In this document: positions 18,817-28,237 of the stretch, one piece after another
Layout: each line of letters starts with the position of its first letter
Numbering within the stretch: the stretch's first letter is position 1
DNA from: an uncultured Saprospiraceae bacterium
GTDB lineage: Bacteria; Bacteroidota; Bacteroidia; Chitinophagales; Saprospiraceae
Length of the DNA: 64,000 nucleotides
Direction of reading: 5' to 3'
NCBI GenBank assembly: GCA_937981555.1
Contig: CALJOK010000044.1
Coordinates: forward strand, 124,001-188,000
Position numbers and translations under genes: made by a program
Notes under the pieces: model-generated
What the model was told of the DNA's origin: nothing
Database searches by the model: none
The model's input: the letters and a program-made list of their open reading frames with translations, nothing else

Positions 18817-19959
18817 ATGTCTTTTACCAAATTAGGTTTACCTGCTTCTTTAGTTGCTGCCTTAGCTGAACAACAATATCAAACTGCTTATCCTATTCAA
18901 TCTGCAGCCATTCCTGCCATCTTGGATAAAAAAAATATATTGGGAATTGCTAAAACAGGATCTGGAAAAACCGCCAGTTTTGTCTTACCCATCTTATCCA
19001 ACTTACAAGGAAGTGTTTTAACTAAAAATAGACATCCTTTAGTTTTGGTGTTAGTACCTACTCGTGAATTAGCGGTGCAAGTCAACGAAGTTTTTCAATT
19101 ATTTAGAAATGCACTTCCTGAGCGAATCAAGACTTTAGCGGTCTATGGAGGAGTTTCGATTAATCCTCAAATGATGGCAATGAATGGCGTCCAAGTTTTA
19201 GTAGCGACACCAGGTAGGTTATTAGATTTAATTGATTCTAAAGCAGTTCATTTGTCAAATGTAAAAACTTTAGTTTTAGACGAAGCGGACAAAATGTTGA
19301 ATATGGGTTTTAAGGATGAGATGAATCGACTCCTTGAATTTTTACCAAAAAAACGACAGAACCTTTTATTCTCGGCAACCTTGAGTCCCGATTTAGATAG
19401 CCTTTCTACTATTTTAATGAAAGATCCTTTGATCATAAAAATTGAAACGGAAGAATCGAATATTGGCCAAATTCAACAATCTGGCTATTTTGTACCTGAT
19501 GAAAAGAAAGGCCCTTTACTTCGATATTTGATAAAAACCAATGATTTAAAACAAGTCCTAGTTTTTACTTCTTCAAGTTACAAAGCAGATAATGTGGCTA
19601 GTAAACTCCGTAAAAATGGAGTGAAGGCAGAAGCTATTCATGGTAAAAAAAGTCAATCCGCAAGGAACAATGCTTTAAATCAATTTAAAGCAGGGAATCT
19701 TCCAGTATTAGTTGCGACGGATTTATTGTCAAGAGGTATTGACATTGCCTTTTTACCTTCTGTAGTTAATTACGAATTACCTCGGTCTCCGAAAGATTAT
19801 ATTCATCGAATAGGAAGAACCGGACGAGCCGATAATTCAGGAGTGGCTATTTCTTTTGTCAATCCTGAAAGCGTTCAACACTTCAAAGTCATTCTAAAAA
19901 AAGGAAAGCAATGGATAGAAATGATCGATAGTTCAACTCTTGATTTGCAAGGGTATTGA
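18817..19959 (+). CDS. DEAD-box RNA helicase, RhlE family
   Basis: 380 aa from the ATG at 18817 (MSFTKLGLPASLV, the usual RhlE opening). An 11-residue in-frame extension to a TTG at 18784 is rejected because a promoter element covers it. Motifs: Q-motif 'YPIQ', Walker A 'AKTGSGKT', 'PTRELAVQ', 'TPGRLLDL', 'DEAD', 'SAT', 'HRIGRTGRAD'. The C-terminus is short, with no extra RNA-binding tail. It is likely an RNA-remodelling enzyme. This is the second helicase of this class in the window, about 40% similar by eye to the one at 4338. It is convergent with the histidine kinase gene. Confidence 0.93.
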   Translation: MSFTKLGLPASLVAALAEQQYQTAYPIQSAAIPAILDKKNILGIAKTGSGKTASFVLPILSNLQGSVLTKNRHPLVLVLVPTRELAVQVNEVFQLFRNALPERIKTLAVYGGVSINPQMMAMNGVQVLVATPGRLLDLIDSKAVHLSNVKTLVLDEADKMLNMGFKDEMNRLLEFLPKKRQNLLFSATLSPDLDSLSTILMKDPLIIKIETEESNIGQIQQSGYFVPDEKKGPLLRYLIKTNDLKQVLVFTSSSYKADNVASKLRKNGVKAEAIHGKKSQSARNNALNQFKAGNLPVLVATDLLSRGIDIAFLPSVVNYELPRSPKDYIHRIGRTGRADNSGVAISFVNPESVQHFKVILKKGKQWIEMIDSSTLDLQGY

Positions 19960-19978
19960 GATCATTTTTTTTTGAAAT

Positions 19979-21343
19979 TTAATTCTGATTAAAAGCTAAT
20001 TTTTCTTTGATTTGCTTCGTCTTGACTTCAGCTTCTGACACTTGCTCTTTATCTATGGTCAAGAGAAATGTAGTTCCCTCATTTAATTTAGATTCCCAAA
20101 TAATTAAATTCCCCTTCATTTTTTGAGCTAATTTTTGAGCAATATTTAACCCCATTCCAGAACCTTTATATTCTTTTCTATTATTCAATCTTTTAAAAAG
20201 AATAAAGATTTTATCAAAATATTCTTTTTCGATTCCTATTCCATTGTCTTTAAAAAAGATACAATATTGAGTGGAAGTCTCTTTGCCTTCAATATGAATA
20301 TGTGGAGATTCATTCTCATTATACTTCATCCCATTTTCAATTAAGTTTTTAATAATGATAAAGAGTGCACTTTTCGAAGACATTAAAGTGGGTAAATTTT
20401 TAATCGAAATTTCAGCATTTTTATCCTTAATATAAACACTAAGCGCGTTTCTTACTTCTTGTACAATATCTTCAAATGCCACATATTTTTGATTCTGATT
20501 TACTTTTTCTAGATCTTGAAAAACGCTGATATCTTCTACCAAATTATGCAGCTGCTTTCCTGAATTAATGATAAATTCTAAATATTCATTATTCGCTGAA
20601 TCTTCCGACGATTTCCTTTTTAGTAAACTTGAAAAACTAACAATCGATCTAATCGGCTCACGAAGATCATGAGATACGATGTAATTAAATCTTTTGAGTT
20701 CTTCATTTTTGACATTTAGCTCTTCGTTTTTATCATTTAGTTTTTGATTTTTATTAAAAACCATTTTATTAAAAGCACGATTCTCTTTGATCACCTTTTG
20801 AGTTAAAGCCACCAAAAATAAAATACAAATGATTAGATACGTAGGATGTTTTCGGGAAGGAAAACTATTGATAAAAGATATGGAATCTTGTTGAATAAGA
20901 GTGTAGGCTGCGATATAACTGAGTAAAATAAAACCTATCATCATATAAGCCACTTTCGAATCGAAATAATAAATACTACATACGATCAGAAATAAAAACA
21001 TGGGTTCGAATTTGGGCAAATCGCCATAAAGTAGCGCTAAACAAAAGACATAGAAAGTGCAATATATTACCAAATAAAATCTAGCAGATTGATGCTTTTG
21101 AAGATAGTTAAGAACTAAAACTAAAGAATGTAACCCTATCCAAATAATTGCAATTATGTTTTCTGGAAATATATTTTGACCTAAAGAATTTATGATTAAA
21201 TGTAGGCAGGCCATTACTATACCTATCGTAACAAATTGATTACTTAATTCAATTCTCAACTTCTCGTCAAATGTATGATTGGGCCGAACTCCAGTTTTAA
21301 TTATCCTTGAAAAAAAATTCGATAACAGCTTATACCTTTCCAT
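19979..21343 (-). CDS. membrane sensor histidine kinase
   Basis: 454 aa. Residues ~35-190 hold about six membrane helices and no recognised ligand domain. A short coiled coil with near-repeats ('KNQKLNDKNEELNVKNEELK') leads to the H-box 'HDLREPIRSIVSFSSLL' (phospho-His ~225). The HATPase part has 'ENGMKYNENE', 'DNGIGIEKEYFDKIF' and 'GSGMGLNIAQKLA'. The HDLxEP / 'FKRLNNRKEYKGSGMGL' style matches the Bacteroidota phytochrome-like HK class. No response regulator is adjacent, so the partner is unknown. The membrane part probably senses a signal within the bilayer. Confidence 0.88.
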   Translation of the reverse strand: MERYKLLSNFFSRIIKTGVRPNHTFDEKLRIELSNQFVTIGIVMACLHLIINSLGQNIFPENIIAIIWIGLHSLVLVLNYLQKHQSARFYLVIYCTFYVFCLALLYGDLPKFEPMFLFLIVCSIYYFDSKVAYMMIGFILLSYIAAYTLIQQDSISFINSFPSRKHPTYLIICILFLVALTQKVIKENRAFNKMVFNKNQKLNDKNEELNVKNEELKRFNYIVSHDLREPIRSIVSFSSLLKRKSSEDSANNEYLEFIINSGKQLHNLVEDISVFQDLEKVNQNQKYVAFEDIVQEVRNALSVYIKDKNAEISIKNLPTLMSSKSALFIIIKNLIENGMKYNENESPHIHIEGKETSTQYCIFFKDNGIGIEKEYFDKIFILFKRLNNRKEYKGSGMGLNIAQKLAQKMKGNLIIWESKLNEGTTFLLTIDKEQVSEAEVKTKQIKEKLAFNQN

Positions 21344-21413
21344 TAAGTAGATTGTTAATAATTAATAATAATTATAGGTATCTAAAAGGTGTTAGCGTAG
21401 AAGAATAAATAGT

Positions 21414-21437
21414 GGGAAATCATTAATGATTTATCCC
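21414..21437. repeat. inverted repeat upstream of the histidine kinase
   Basis: A 16-base perfect palindrome (AAATCATTAATGATTT) is flanked by GGG and, after two unpaired bases, CCC. It lies ~70 bases before the kinase start codon and could be an operator. There is no T-tract, so it is not a good terminator. Confidence 0.35.
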
Positions 21438-21634
21438 AATAAAACTTAAAAAAGGGAATACTTTAAATTAAAATATTCAAAAACAATGCTAAGTATCTTT
21501 GACTCTATTATTTTAACATTTAATCACACTTCAATTCTTTTTGAAATGTCAAATATTTTTGATTTTCATCAACTATGGGCTTTTTTTAATAAAGAAGTTG
21601 TTATAAAAAATAAAGTTCATAATTCAAATAAAAA

Positions 21635-21662
21635 AACGCTCTTAGAAATATCCAAGAGCGTT
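21635..21662 (-). terminator. terminator downstream of the CotH-domain gene
   Basis: A 9-bp perfect stem AACGCTCTT / AAGAGCGTT with a 10-base loop has an A-run on the left (U-tract on the minus strand). It lies 31 bases after the stop at 21694. The remaining ~290 bases between 21344 and 21634 show nothing else convincing. Confidence 0.88.
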
Positions 21663-21693
21663 TTTCATTTCCATAAAAGAAAAATAAAAATCA

Positions 21694-23976
21694 TCATTTC
21701 TGCACCACCACTCTACCCAAAATCCTCCCTCTCGAACTCAACCAATACATCCCATTTCCAAAGTCAGCAATATCCAACTGCATTTTTTCATTCAATTGAA
21801 AGCTACGAATTCGTTGACCTAAAGTATTAAAAATATCCACTTCTAAATCTTCCCCTTCCTTAATTTCCAATGTCAAAAAGTCTTGTGTCGGGTTTGGATA
21901 AATTTTAATTCCTAATTCTTTAGCCAAGTCAATCGTCGCACTCCCTAATCCATTACTCATATTAAAGGTAGGTACCTTTGCCACAAACTCTCCGATACCA
22001 TTTGGAAAACGAGCATAACTTACATCAGTTGTTTGTGCTCCAAAAACTACTTTATCTACCACTTGCAAATTAGCATTCACCAAAAGTAACTCCTCACCAC
22101 TTGCTGACAATTTAAAATCTGCATGCAAGCCTTGCTGCAAAGGATCGTTATCCAACCAAATGATAATGTACCCTTCTCCATCAATTGTCACATTAGGGAA
22201 TTGATATTTCATCAAGTCATTAGCATCATCAGTCAAGTAATATCCATTCAAATTAATACTTGTAGATGTATTGTTATAAAGTTCTACCCAATCTTCATAT
22301 TCGCCATCTTGATCGGTCACCGTGGTTGAATTAGAAGCCATCAACTCATTAATAACAACATCTCCAAAAGTGGTCAAGTTGTAATATTCTTCCTCTGCTC
22401 GTTTCGGTGAAAATGCACCAACATCTGAACCTGAATTCTCTGCATAAATATAATATTCCGCCCCTTCCTGACCTACAAAAATATCTCCTCCATAAACGCC
22501 ATCACCTGCTGTACCATCATTATGATTTCCATCATCAAACATCTCTGTCTTTTGAAAAATCTCCGTCAAGTTGCTTCGGTAACCAACATAAACATAATCG
22601 GCATTTGAAATTTCAGCCGTAATTGTATTGTTAGAATTTGGTGTTACATCCAAAGGAAAATGTCCAATACTACTAATACTCGGAGGCGTTTTCATAAATT
22701 CAGCATGCGCTAATAAATATGTCAACCGTTGATTCATCAACTCTGCCACTCCCGGAATATCAATCATTGCACCATTATAATCTATCGTCGTTGTGCTATT
22801 CAAGTTGGCATTAAACTGCGCCTCAGAATAAATTTTATTTGGGTCACTCGTCACTTCTGCCGAAATCATATTCACCAATTCTTGCGCACGAGTAGCGTAC
22901 CAACCGCTATTGATAATTTCTTGCAACATCGTTCGATAGTGAGCTACGTACTGACGTTTATATCTAGCATCTTGTAATATTAATTTCAACAAAGGACGGG
23001 TATCATCATTCAATCTTAAAAGTGGATCCAAATTTTGTAATTCACTCAAAGTCAAATCTGCTTGTCCTTCTTCCAGCTCTGCATCTCCACCAAACGTCTC
23101 ATTAAAGTCGGTTGGCAAAGTATTAAATCGATCATTCTCATCTCGAAATAAATAATAATTTTCAGGAGCTGCACCAATATAACTTTCTAAATTCACCACC
23201 AAATTCTGCATCGCCAACATCCAAATCGCTCGATCAATATTTATTGACGTTTCGATATCCCCAGCATTTGTTCCAATAGCATTAGTCAAATTAACTAATT
23301 CATTCCAACCTCCAATCGCATCAGAAGTTTTGTCATAATAATCTTTATAACACTCTACTGACGCACCTAAATATTCTAACGACGATCCAATTCCTTCCGT
23401 ACAACCTGCTCCTGGAGGATCAATCGTCCCATCAGGACTGCAATCAAAAAATGTATTTTCTCTATTCGAATTAAAACTCAAAGCCATAAAATCTTTATCT
23501 ACATTTTCCACATTCACATATAATCCATGATAACTTCCATTGACAAAAACCTTGGCATAATTCGCTCTTGGTGAAGGCATATATTGATTGGCAATATCGT
23601 GTGATAAGACTTCTCGAACAAAGGATGGATCTTTTGCACCATTGTTCAAAATCAAAGTTTCCGTTCCTTCATAATCATGGTTCTTGATATAGTCTAATTT
23701 GATGTTCAAAGGATTTTTCCCTTGAGCAGCATCGTAGGTCGCGCCACCTCTATATCGAATACCTACACTATCAAAACTTTCTCCATTTATTTCGACAGTA
23801 GCCAATAATCTTTCATTCAAATCCGCTGCGTAAAAATCATCCAACTGCTGATCCCAATTCGAATTTTCGAAGGTAACTTCAATCAAAGTAAGTCCATCTG
23901 GATTAAACAGAGATTGGGAAAATGAAGTTTGTAAAAAGACTATGATAAAAACTAAAATGCAAAAGAATTTTTTCAT
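21694..23976 (-). CDS. T9SS-exported CotH-kinase-like protein with lamin-tail domain
   Basis: 760 aa. A signal peptide (~1-20) is followed by a CotH-type domain (~30-390) with 'GIRYRGGATYDAAQGKNPL' and 'YLFRDENDRFNTLPTDFNETFGGD'. A lamin-tail (LTD) beta-sandwich lies at ~535-650: 'VVINELMASNSTTVTDQDGE', 'DWVELYNNTS', 'LNGYYLTDDAND'. It ends with a T9SS domain ('IKIYPNPTQDFLTLEI' to 'RILGRVVVQK'). CotH proteins of Bacillus spores are atypical protein kinases; extracellular Bacteroidota members of this architecture are uncharacterised. The likely location is the cell surface or medium. Confidence 0.88.
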   Translation of the reverse strand: MKKFFCILVFIIVFLQTSFSQSLFNPDGLTLIEVTFENSNWDQQLDDFYAADLNERLLATVEINGESFDSVGIRYRGGATYDAAQGKNPLNIKLDYIKNHDYEGTETLILNNGAKDPSFVREVLSHDIANQYMPSPRANYAKVFVNGSYHGLYVNVENVDKDFMALSFNSNRENTFFDCSPDGTIDPPGAGCTEGIGSSLEYLGASVECYKDYYDKTSDAIGGWNELVNLTNAIGTNAGDIETSINIDRAIWMLAMQNLVVNLESYIGAAPENYYLFRDENDRFNTLPTDFNETFGGDAELEEGQADLTLSELQNLDPLLRLNDDTRPLLKLILQDARYKRQYVAHYRTMLQEIINSGWYATRAQELVNMISAEVTSDPNKIYSEAQFNANLNSTTTIDYNGAMIDIPGVAELMNQRLTYLLAHAEFMKTPPSISSIGHFPLDVTPNSNNTITAEISNADYVYVGYRSNLTEIFQKTEMFDDGNHNDGTAGDGVYGGDIFVGQEGAEYYIYAENSGSDVGAFSPKRAEEEYYNLTTFGDVVINELMASNSTTVTDQDGEYEDWVELYNNTSTSINLNGYYLTDDANDLMKYQFPNVTIDGEGYIIIWLDNDPLQQGLHADFKLSASGEELLLVNANLQVVDKVVFGAQTTDVSYARFPNGIGEFVAKVPTFNMSNGLGSATIDLAKELGIKIYPNPTQDFLTLEIKEGEDLEVDIFNTLGQRIRSFQLNEKMQLDIADFGNGMYWLSSRGRILGRVVVQK

Positions 23977-24281
23977 ATTAAAAATGGTTGTTTGTTAAAT
24001 TTTATTTTGAAGCTTTCGAATTACACACAAGTTAAAAATGGAATACAGATTCCTTAAAATATATAAAACGTAAAAATAACTTTTACTTTCCTATTATTTC
24101 AAAAATGGTTAGTCAGTAATTTAGCATAATACAAAAAAGAAAACCACTTCTAACTGATACGAAATAGAATGTCAATTTACATGCTTTTCTTCTGTAAATA
24201 GTTTCTCTAGAACAAACTTTCATTTTTTACTGAAAGTTGTGAACTTTATAAGTTGTTCAATGTTTAAAAAGAAAAAAACTG
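23977..24281. other. intergenic region between divergent genes
   Basis: 305 bases, AT-rich, between divergent starts at 23976 and 24282. It presumably carries both promoters. No exact TAnnTTTG, hairpin or ORF was recognised. Confidence 0.4.
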
Positions 24282-25199
24282 ATGAGATCAAAAATAATTA
24301 TCCCAGGAGGTTCAGGTTTTATTGGAAAATATGTTGCTGGTTTTTTCCATAAAAAGAAATATAATATCATCATTCTTACTCGTGGCAAAGCGCGAATTGA
24401 AGATGGAATTACTTATCTAAATTGGGATGGAAAAAAATTTGGCCATTGGATCAAAGAATTGGAAGGGGCTGAAATGGTTCTCAACTTAGCAGGCAAATCT
24501 GTTGATTGCAGATACAATGAAAGAAACAAAAAAGAGATTTTAAGTTCCCGAATTGATAGTACAAAAATCATAGGCGAAGCAATTGACAATTGTACTATTC
24601 CACCCAAACTTTGGGTCAATATGAGTACTGCTACAATTTATGAACACACACTTGAAGGCATAGCAAACGACGAAAAGAATGGAATTATTGGAAATGATTT
24701 TTCCATGAATATTGCCAAATCTTGGGAAAAAACTTTCAACAATTTCACCCTATTTGCTACGCGAAAAATTGCCATGCGAACTTCTATCGTTTTGGGAAAA
24801 GAAGGAGGCGCATTGACTCATCTTGCACCGCTTGTCAAATATGGATTAGGTGGAAAAAATGGCTCAGGCAACCAATTCGTCAGCTGGATTCATATTGAAG
24901 ACTTAGCCAGAATCATTGAATGGTTTATGGAAAATAAAAAGGCAACCAATGCTTATAATTGCACTAGCCCCACTCCTATTACCAATAAATTTTTTATGCA
25001 AAAAATAAGAGAAACATTTGGTATTTCATTTGGTTTGCCTGCTACAAAGTGGATGATTGAAATCGGAACTTTTTTACTAAGATCAGAATCAGAGTTGGTT
25101 TTAAAAAGTAGAAAAGTTATTCCTAGGAAATTATTAGAAGAAGGATTTAAATTCAAATTCGAAAAGCTAGACAAAGCATTAAAAAATATAAATATTTAA
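24282..25199 (+). CDS. TIGR01777-family NAD(P)-dependent epimerase/oxidoreductase (YfcH-like)
   Basis: 305 aa. The Rossmann nucleotide motif 'IIPGGSGFIGKYV' (GGxGFIG) is at the N-terminus. Other family marks are 'VLNLAGKSVDCRYNERNKK', 'SSRIDSTKIIGEAI', 'VNMSTATIYEH', 'RTSIVLGKEGGAL' and 'FVSWIHIEDLARII'. This extended SDR family is widespread, and its substrate is not established. The length is normal. It is a single gene, followed after ~90 bases by the first structured noncoding segment. Confidence 0.87.
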   Translation: MRSKIIIPGGSGFIGKYVAGFFHKKKYNIIILTRGKARIEDGITYLNWDGKKFGHWIKELEGAEMVLNLAGKSVDCRYNERNKKEILSSRIDSTKIIGEAIDNCTIPPKLWVNMSTATIYEHTLEGIANDEKNGIIGNDFSMNIAKSWEKTFNNFTLFATRKIAMRTSIVLGKEGGALTHLAPLVKYGLGGKNGSGNQFVSWIHIEDLARIIEWFMENKKATNAYNCTSPTPITNKFFMQKIRETFGISFGLPATKWMIEIGTFLLRSESELVLKSRKVIPRKLLEEGFKFKFEKLDKALKNINI

Positions 25200-25295
25200 T
25201 ATTTTCCTATTTATAAAACATCTATTTTTTTAATATAAAAAATACACATAATAAGGTATTGGTTGCTGATCGGTGTTTTTGTAATTTTAGATCAA

Positions 25296-25452
25296 CAAAC
25301 AAAAATAAAATTCCCATGGTTGTTAATTTACTTAGTTTTAAAATCCCATTTATAACCTAAGACGATGATTAACAATAGGTGATTTGAACTAAAATTTTTA
25401 GTTCAATGAAATTAGATTTAACCTTCTTCCTTGTGAAGAAGGTTTTTTTTGT
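25296..25452 (+). ncRNA. candidate structured small RNA 1
   Basis: No ORF is credible here, but the + strand folds well by eye. TTGTTAAT (25320-25327) pairs with ATTAACAA (25368-25375), enclosing an inner hairpin in which CTTAG+TTTTAAA (25331-25342) pairs with TTTATAA+CTAAG (25349-25361) around loop ATCCCA. Next comes a 10-bp hairpin TTGAACTAAA / TTTAGTTCAA (25384-25406), then a terminator (25420-25450). A promoter-like TAATTTTA (25282-25289) with TTGG 19 bases upstream would start transcription near 25296. The structure plus its own promoter and terminator suggests an independent sRNA of ~155 nt. No Rfam family is recognised. Attenuation of the downstream region is an alternative. Confidence 0.5.
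25420..25450 (+). terminator. terminator of candidate RNA 1
   Basis: A 10-bp perfect stem AACCTTCTTC / GAAGAAGGTT with loop CTTGT is followed by eight T residues in total. Confidence 0.9.
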
Positions 25453-25511
25453 TTCCACATGTAGTATAAATGTAGTGTTTCAAATAGTAAAAATTTATTA
25501 TATTTACAGCC

Positions 25512-25652
25512 ACATTAAATTTTAAAGTAATGAATACACCTAACACGCTCTATTAAAATGGTAGCCTCCCTCAAGATGAGGCAAACGCCAGAAATTTTTT
25601 AGAGATACAAAAAACTAAAATAGTCAAGTTGCCGCTTGGCTATTTTTTTTTG
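25512..25652 (+). ncRNA. candidate small RNA 2 or leader RNA
   Basis: A promoter-like pair (TTTC at 25478-25481, then TATATTTA at 25499-25506, spacing 17) is followed by ~130 bases ending in a strong terminator at 25620-25651. The segment holds a GC-richer hairpin GCCTC / GAGGC (25564-25582) with an alternative CCTC / GAGG pairing. It also has two tiny ORFs: a nine-residue one at 25530 beginning MNTPNTLY, and a 14-residue one at 25558. It may be an sRNA, or a leader peptide/attenuator in front of dapF, whose start is at 25786. No known riboswitch class is recognised. Confidence 0.45.
25620..25651 (+). terminator. terminator between candidate RNA 2 and dapF
   Basis: A 9-bp stem with one G-U pair (ATAGTCAAG / CTTGGCTAT, loop TTGCCG) is extended by A/T pairs and followed by nine T residues. 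Transcription reading into dapF from upstream would be stopped here unless antiterminated. Confidence 0.88.
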
Positions 25653-25785
25653 TAAACAACCGAACAGTTCGCAGTTGAACAATTGGAAATGAATTTCCCT
25701 TACAAATCACTTCTTTTAAATTTAAAATTCTTCCTTCAAAATTAATTCTACTGGTTTGAATCCCTTAATTTCGCCAAAAAAAATC

Positions 25786-26571
25786 ATGATTCCCTTCTTT
25801 AAATATCAAGGTACTGGTAACGACTTCGTGATGATTGATCAACGAAAAAGAAAGTACATCCGCAAAAAAGATACTGCGCTTATTAATAAAATCTGTGACC
25901 GACGATTTGGAATCGGAGCGGATGGTTTAATTCTTTTGGAAAATTGCAAAGGATATGATTTTCGCATGGTTTATTTTAATGCCGATGGTCGGGAGAGTAG
26001 CATGTGTGGGAATGGAGGAAGGTGCATCGCTGCATTCGCCAATCATCTTGGTATCGTAAAATCTAAATGCCATTTCCTAGCCATAGATGGGCCACATGAA
26101 GCGATGATAAAGAAAGATGATTGGGTCGAACTCAAAATGTCTGATGTCAAAAATATCGAAATTGGAGAAGACTATTTTTTGATGAATACAGGCTCTCCTC
26201 ATTATGTTGTTTTTGTAGAAGATATTGATGATATAAATGTTTTTGAAAATGGACAAGCAATTAGATATTCGAGTCGATTTAAAAAAGAAGGAGTGAATGT
26301 CAATTTTGTAGAACGAACTAAAGAAAATATTATCGTGGCAACTTACGAACGTGGTGTAGAAGATGAAACATTGTCTTGTGGAACTGGAGTTACCGCGGCT
26401 GCTATTGCAAATTTTCTAAAAAAATCCAACCGTAGAAAAAAACAAAATACTCCGATCAAATCGAAAGGTGGGAATTTGGCGGTGAGGTTTGAGCCGAATG
26501 GAAAAACGGAGGCGAGTAATATTTGGTTATGTGGAAAAGCGGAATCGGTATTTGAAGGTATTTTTAAATAA
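25786..26571 (+). CDS. dapF: diaminopimelate epimerase
   Basis: 261 aa from the ATG at 25786 (MIPFFKYQGTGNDFVMID, the standard DapF opening). An in-frame TTG ten codons upstream is rejected because family members begin at this motif. Both catalytic cysteines are present, in 'SMCGNGGRC' and 'LSCGTGVTA'. The enzyme converts LL- to meso-diaminopimelate for lysine and peptidoglycan synthesis. A short basic insertion (KKSNRRKKQNTPIKSKGG) lies near the C-terminus. The gene is not in a lysine operon here; two terminator-closed RNA segments precede it. Confidence 0.96.
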   Translation: MIPFFKYQGTGNDFVMIDQRKRKYIRKKDTALINKICDRRFGIGADGLILLENCKGYDFRMVYFNADGRESSMCGNGGRCIAAFANHLGIVKSKCHFLAIDGPHEAMIKKDDWVELKMSDVKNIEIGEDYFLMNTGSPHYVVFVEDIDDINVFENGQAIRYSSRFKKEGVNVNFVERTKENIIVATYERGVEDETLSCGTGVTAAAIANFLKKSNRRKKQNTPIKSKGGNLAVRFEPNGKTEASNIWLCGKAESVFEGIFK

Positions 26572-27054
26572 AAATACTATAGGTACAAATTTGTTAAACA
26601 TTGAAATATATATTCGTAAGCTTTTCTCTAGAACTTAAAGCTATCAATAATATCAAAATTACAATCCTTCCACTTTTGTTAGTAGAAGGTATCTCTTCAT
26701 AAAGTCTAGGTCTCTTACTGGGTATACATTAACCGATTAATCATATGCTTTTAGAGTTTTCTCAGTTTCCCTTTTGCTTTTACAAAAAATATTGGCATAG
26801 TATTGCCTAGTTAAATACATGAAATATTTTTTAATATGTTAATTCTATGATGCAATCTTAGGCTAGCCAGAATTTCGATTCTTTTATTGAAAGTTGTTTT
26901 AAAATAAAAAACAATTTTCTTGGTAAAAGCAGAACAATAAATTGCGATTTGGTTTTTATGATAAAAATTATTTCAAAAAATCTAACACAGATTAAACTAA
27001 CAGTTTATCAAATACGTCCAAAATTTTTAATAATCCTTTTAAATTTTGAAAAAC
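26572..27054. other. intergenic region, nothing recognised
   Basis: 483 bases, AT-rich, between dapF and a T9SS protein gene, both on the + strand. No terminator with a T-tract, no exact promoter element and no credible ORF was seen. Confidence 0.4.
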
Positions 27055-28194
27055 ATGTACGTATACTACAGACTGATACTTCCTACAATACTTTTTTGCT
27101 TTTTTACGCCTTTATTTGTGTCTGGACAAATAGATTGGGTTACTGCTACTGGATTAAATTTAGGTGATACATTTATAGATGGAGCAGTTTATAATAACTT
27201 CGCAGGTACAGGATTGAATGTTAGAATAAATGCAAATATAGTCTCAGGTGAACCGTCAATTGATGCCACAGATCCAACAAAAGTATATATTAGAGATGCT
27301 AATCAAGCTTCTATCACATTAACCTTTTTGAATGGTTCTGGAAATGTTGTGCTAACAAACTACCTGAACCTCCGCGACGTAGAAAAAGTCACGGTTTCTA
27401 ACCTTGACGGGGAGAATATAACAATTACAGAAATTTCTAATAATGGAGGGGAAGCAATGACGGTTGATGGTGTAAATATGCCAACTGGAGGAGCACCAAA
27501 TGCAGTAATCGGAGATGACTCCGTAATATTAACAGAAAAGGAAGGTCTGCCTAACACTCTTCATAATATTTCAATGAATAATGTAACTGGTTTTATATGG
27601 CTTTATGAATCATCATCAAGTTCAACAGAAGGGTTCGAATTGACATCATTAAGCGGAATTGTTCTTCCCATTGAATTAATTTCTTTTGATGCAATTCCAT
27701 TGTTAAACGATAATATACAACTTGATTGGACAACCGCTTCCGAAACCAACAATGATTATTTTACAATTGAGCGATCAAAAGATGGGATAAACTGGGAGCA
27801 ACTAGCTAAAGTAGATGGCAAAGGTACTTCAGCTTCAACAAGTTTTTACCGACATATAGATCAAGAACCATATGCTCAACTATCCTATTATCGCTTAAAA
27901 CAAACTGATTTTGATGGGGAATTTTCCTACTCTGCGATTGAATCAATCCACTTTATAAAAAATGCAGAGATTAAAATATACCCCAATCCTGTTTTAAATG
28001 TCCTAACTATTTCAAATTTTAATGCAAAGCCAAGCGAATTAATAATCACAGATATTTTTGGAAAAACCTTTAACCATTTAGTAAATATAAACAGTCTGGA
28101 CGAAGCAAATCATCAATTTGAAATGTCAAACCTTCCAAGAGGAATATATTTTATAAAAACTGCTGGTTCAGTTAGAAAAATTTTCAAAGAATAG
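27055..28194 (+). CDS. T9SS-exported protein of unknown function
   Basis: 379 aa from the ATG at 27055; an upstream in-frame TTG at 27046 adds only three residues. A signal peptide (MYVYYRLILPTILFCFFTPLFVSGQ) is followed by a beta-rich region (~30-205) with 'VYIRDANQASITLTFLNGSG' and 'VEKVTVSNLDGENITITEI'. This resembles right-handed parallel beta-helix or cell-surface repeats, but no family is certain. Residues ~205-300 are the linker domain that often precedes sorting signals ('PIELISFDA', 'DWTTASETNNDYFTIERSKD'). A T9SS domain follows ('IKIYPNPVLNVLTI' to 'VRKIFKE'). It is a secreted or surface protein. Confidence 0.82.
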   Translation: MYVYYRLILPTILFCFFTPLFVSGQIDWVTATGLNLGDTFIDGAVYNNFAGTGLNVRINANIVSGEPSIDATDPTKVYIRDANQASITLTFLNGSGNVVLTNYLNLRDVEKVTVSNLDGENITITEISNNGGEAMTVDGVNMPTGGAPNAVIGDDSVILTEKEGLPNTLHNISMNNVTGFIWLYESSSSSTEGFELTSLSGIVLPIELISFDAIPLLNDNIQLDWTTASETNNDYFTIERSKDGINWEQLAKVDGKGTSASTSFYRHIDQEPYAQLSYYRLKQTDFDGEFSYSAIESIHFIKNAEIKIYPNPVLNVLTISNFNAKPSELIITDIFGKTFNHLVNINSLDEANHQFEMSNLPRGIYFIKTAGSVRKIFKE

Positions 28195-28237
28195 GATTTC
28201 ATAAAATACATTCCTTTGCATATTGTCAGAATAAAAA

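Noticed and set aside
21486-21830. 114-codon open frame on the + strand
   Set aside because: It crosses the CotH gene's terminator and runs antisense into that gene's sorting domain; the composition is low-complexity AT translation.
25296-25452. 6S RNA or tmRNA
   Set aside because: 6S RNA is one long interrupted hairpin whose ends pair; here there are separate hairpins. No tmRNA acceptor-stem or tag sequence is present.
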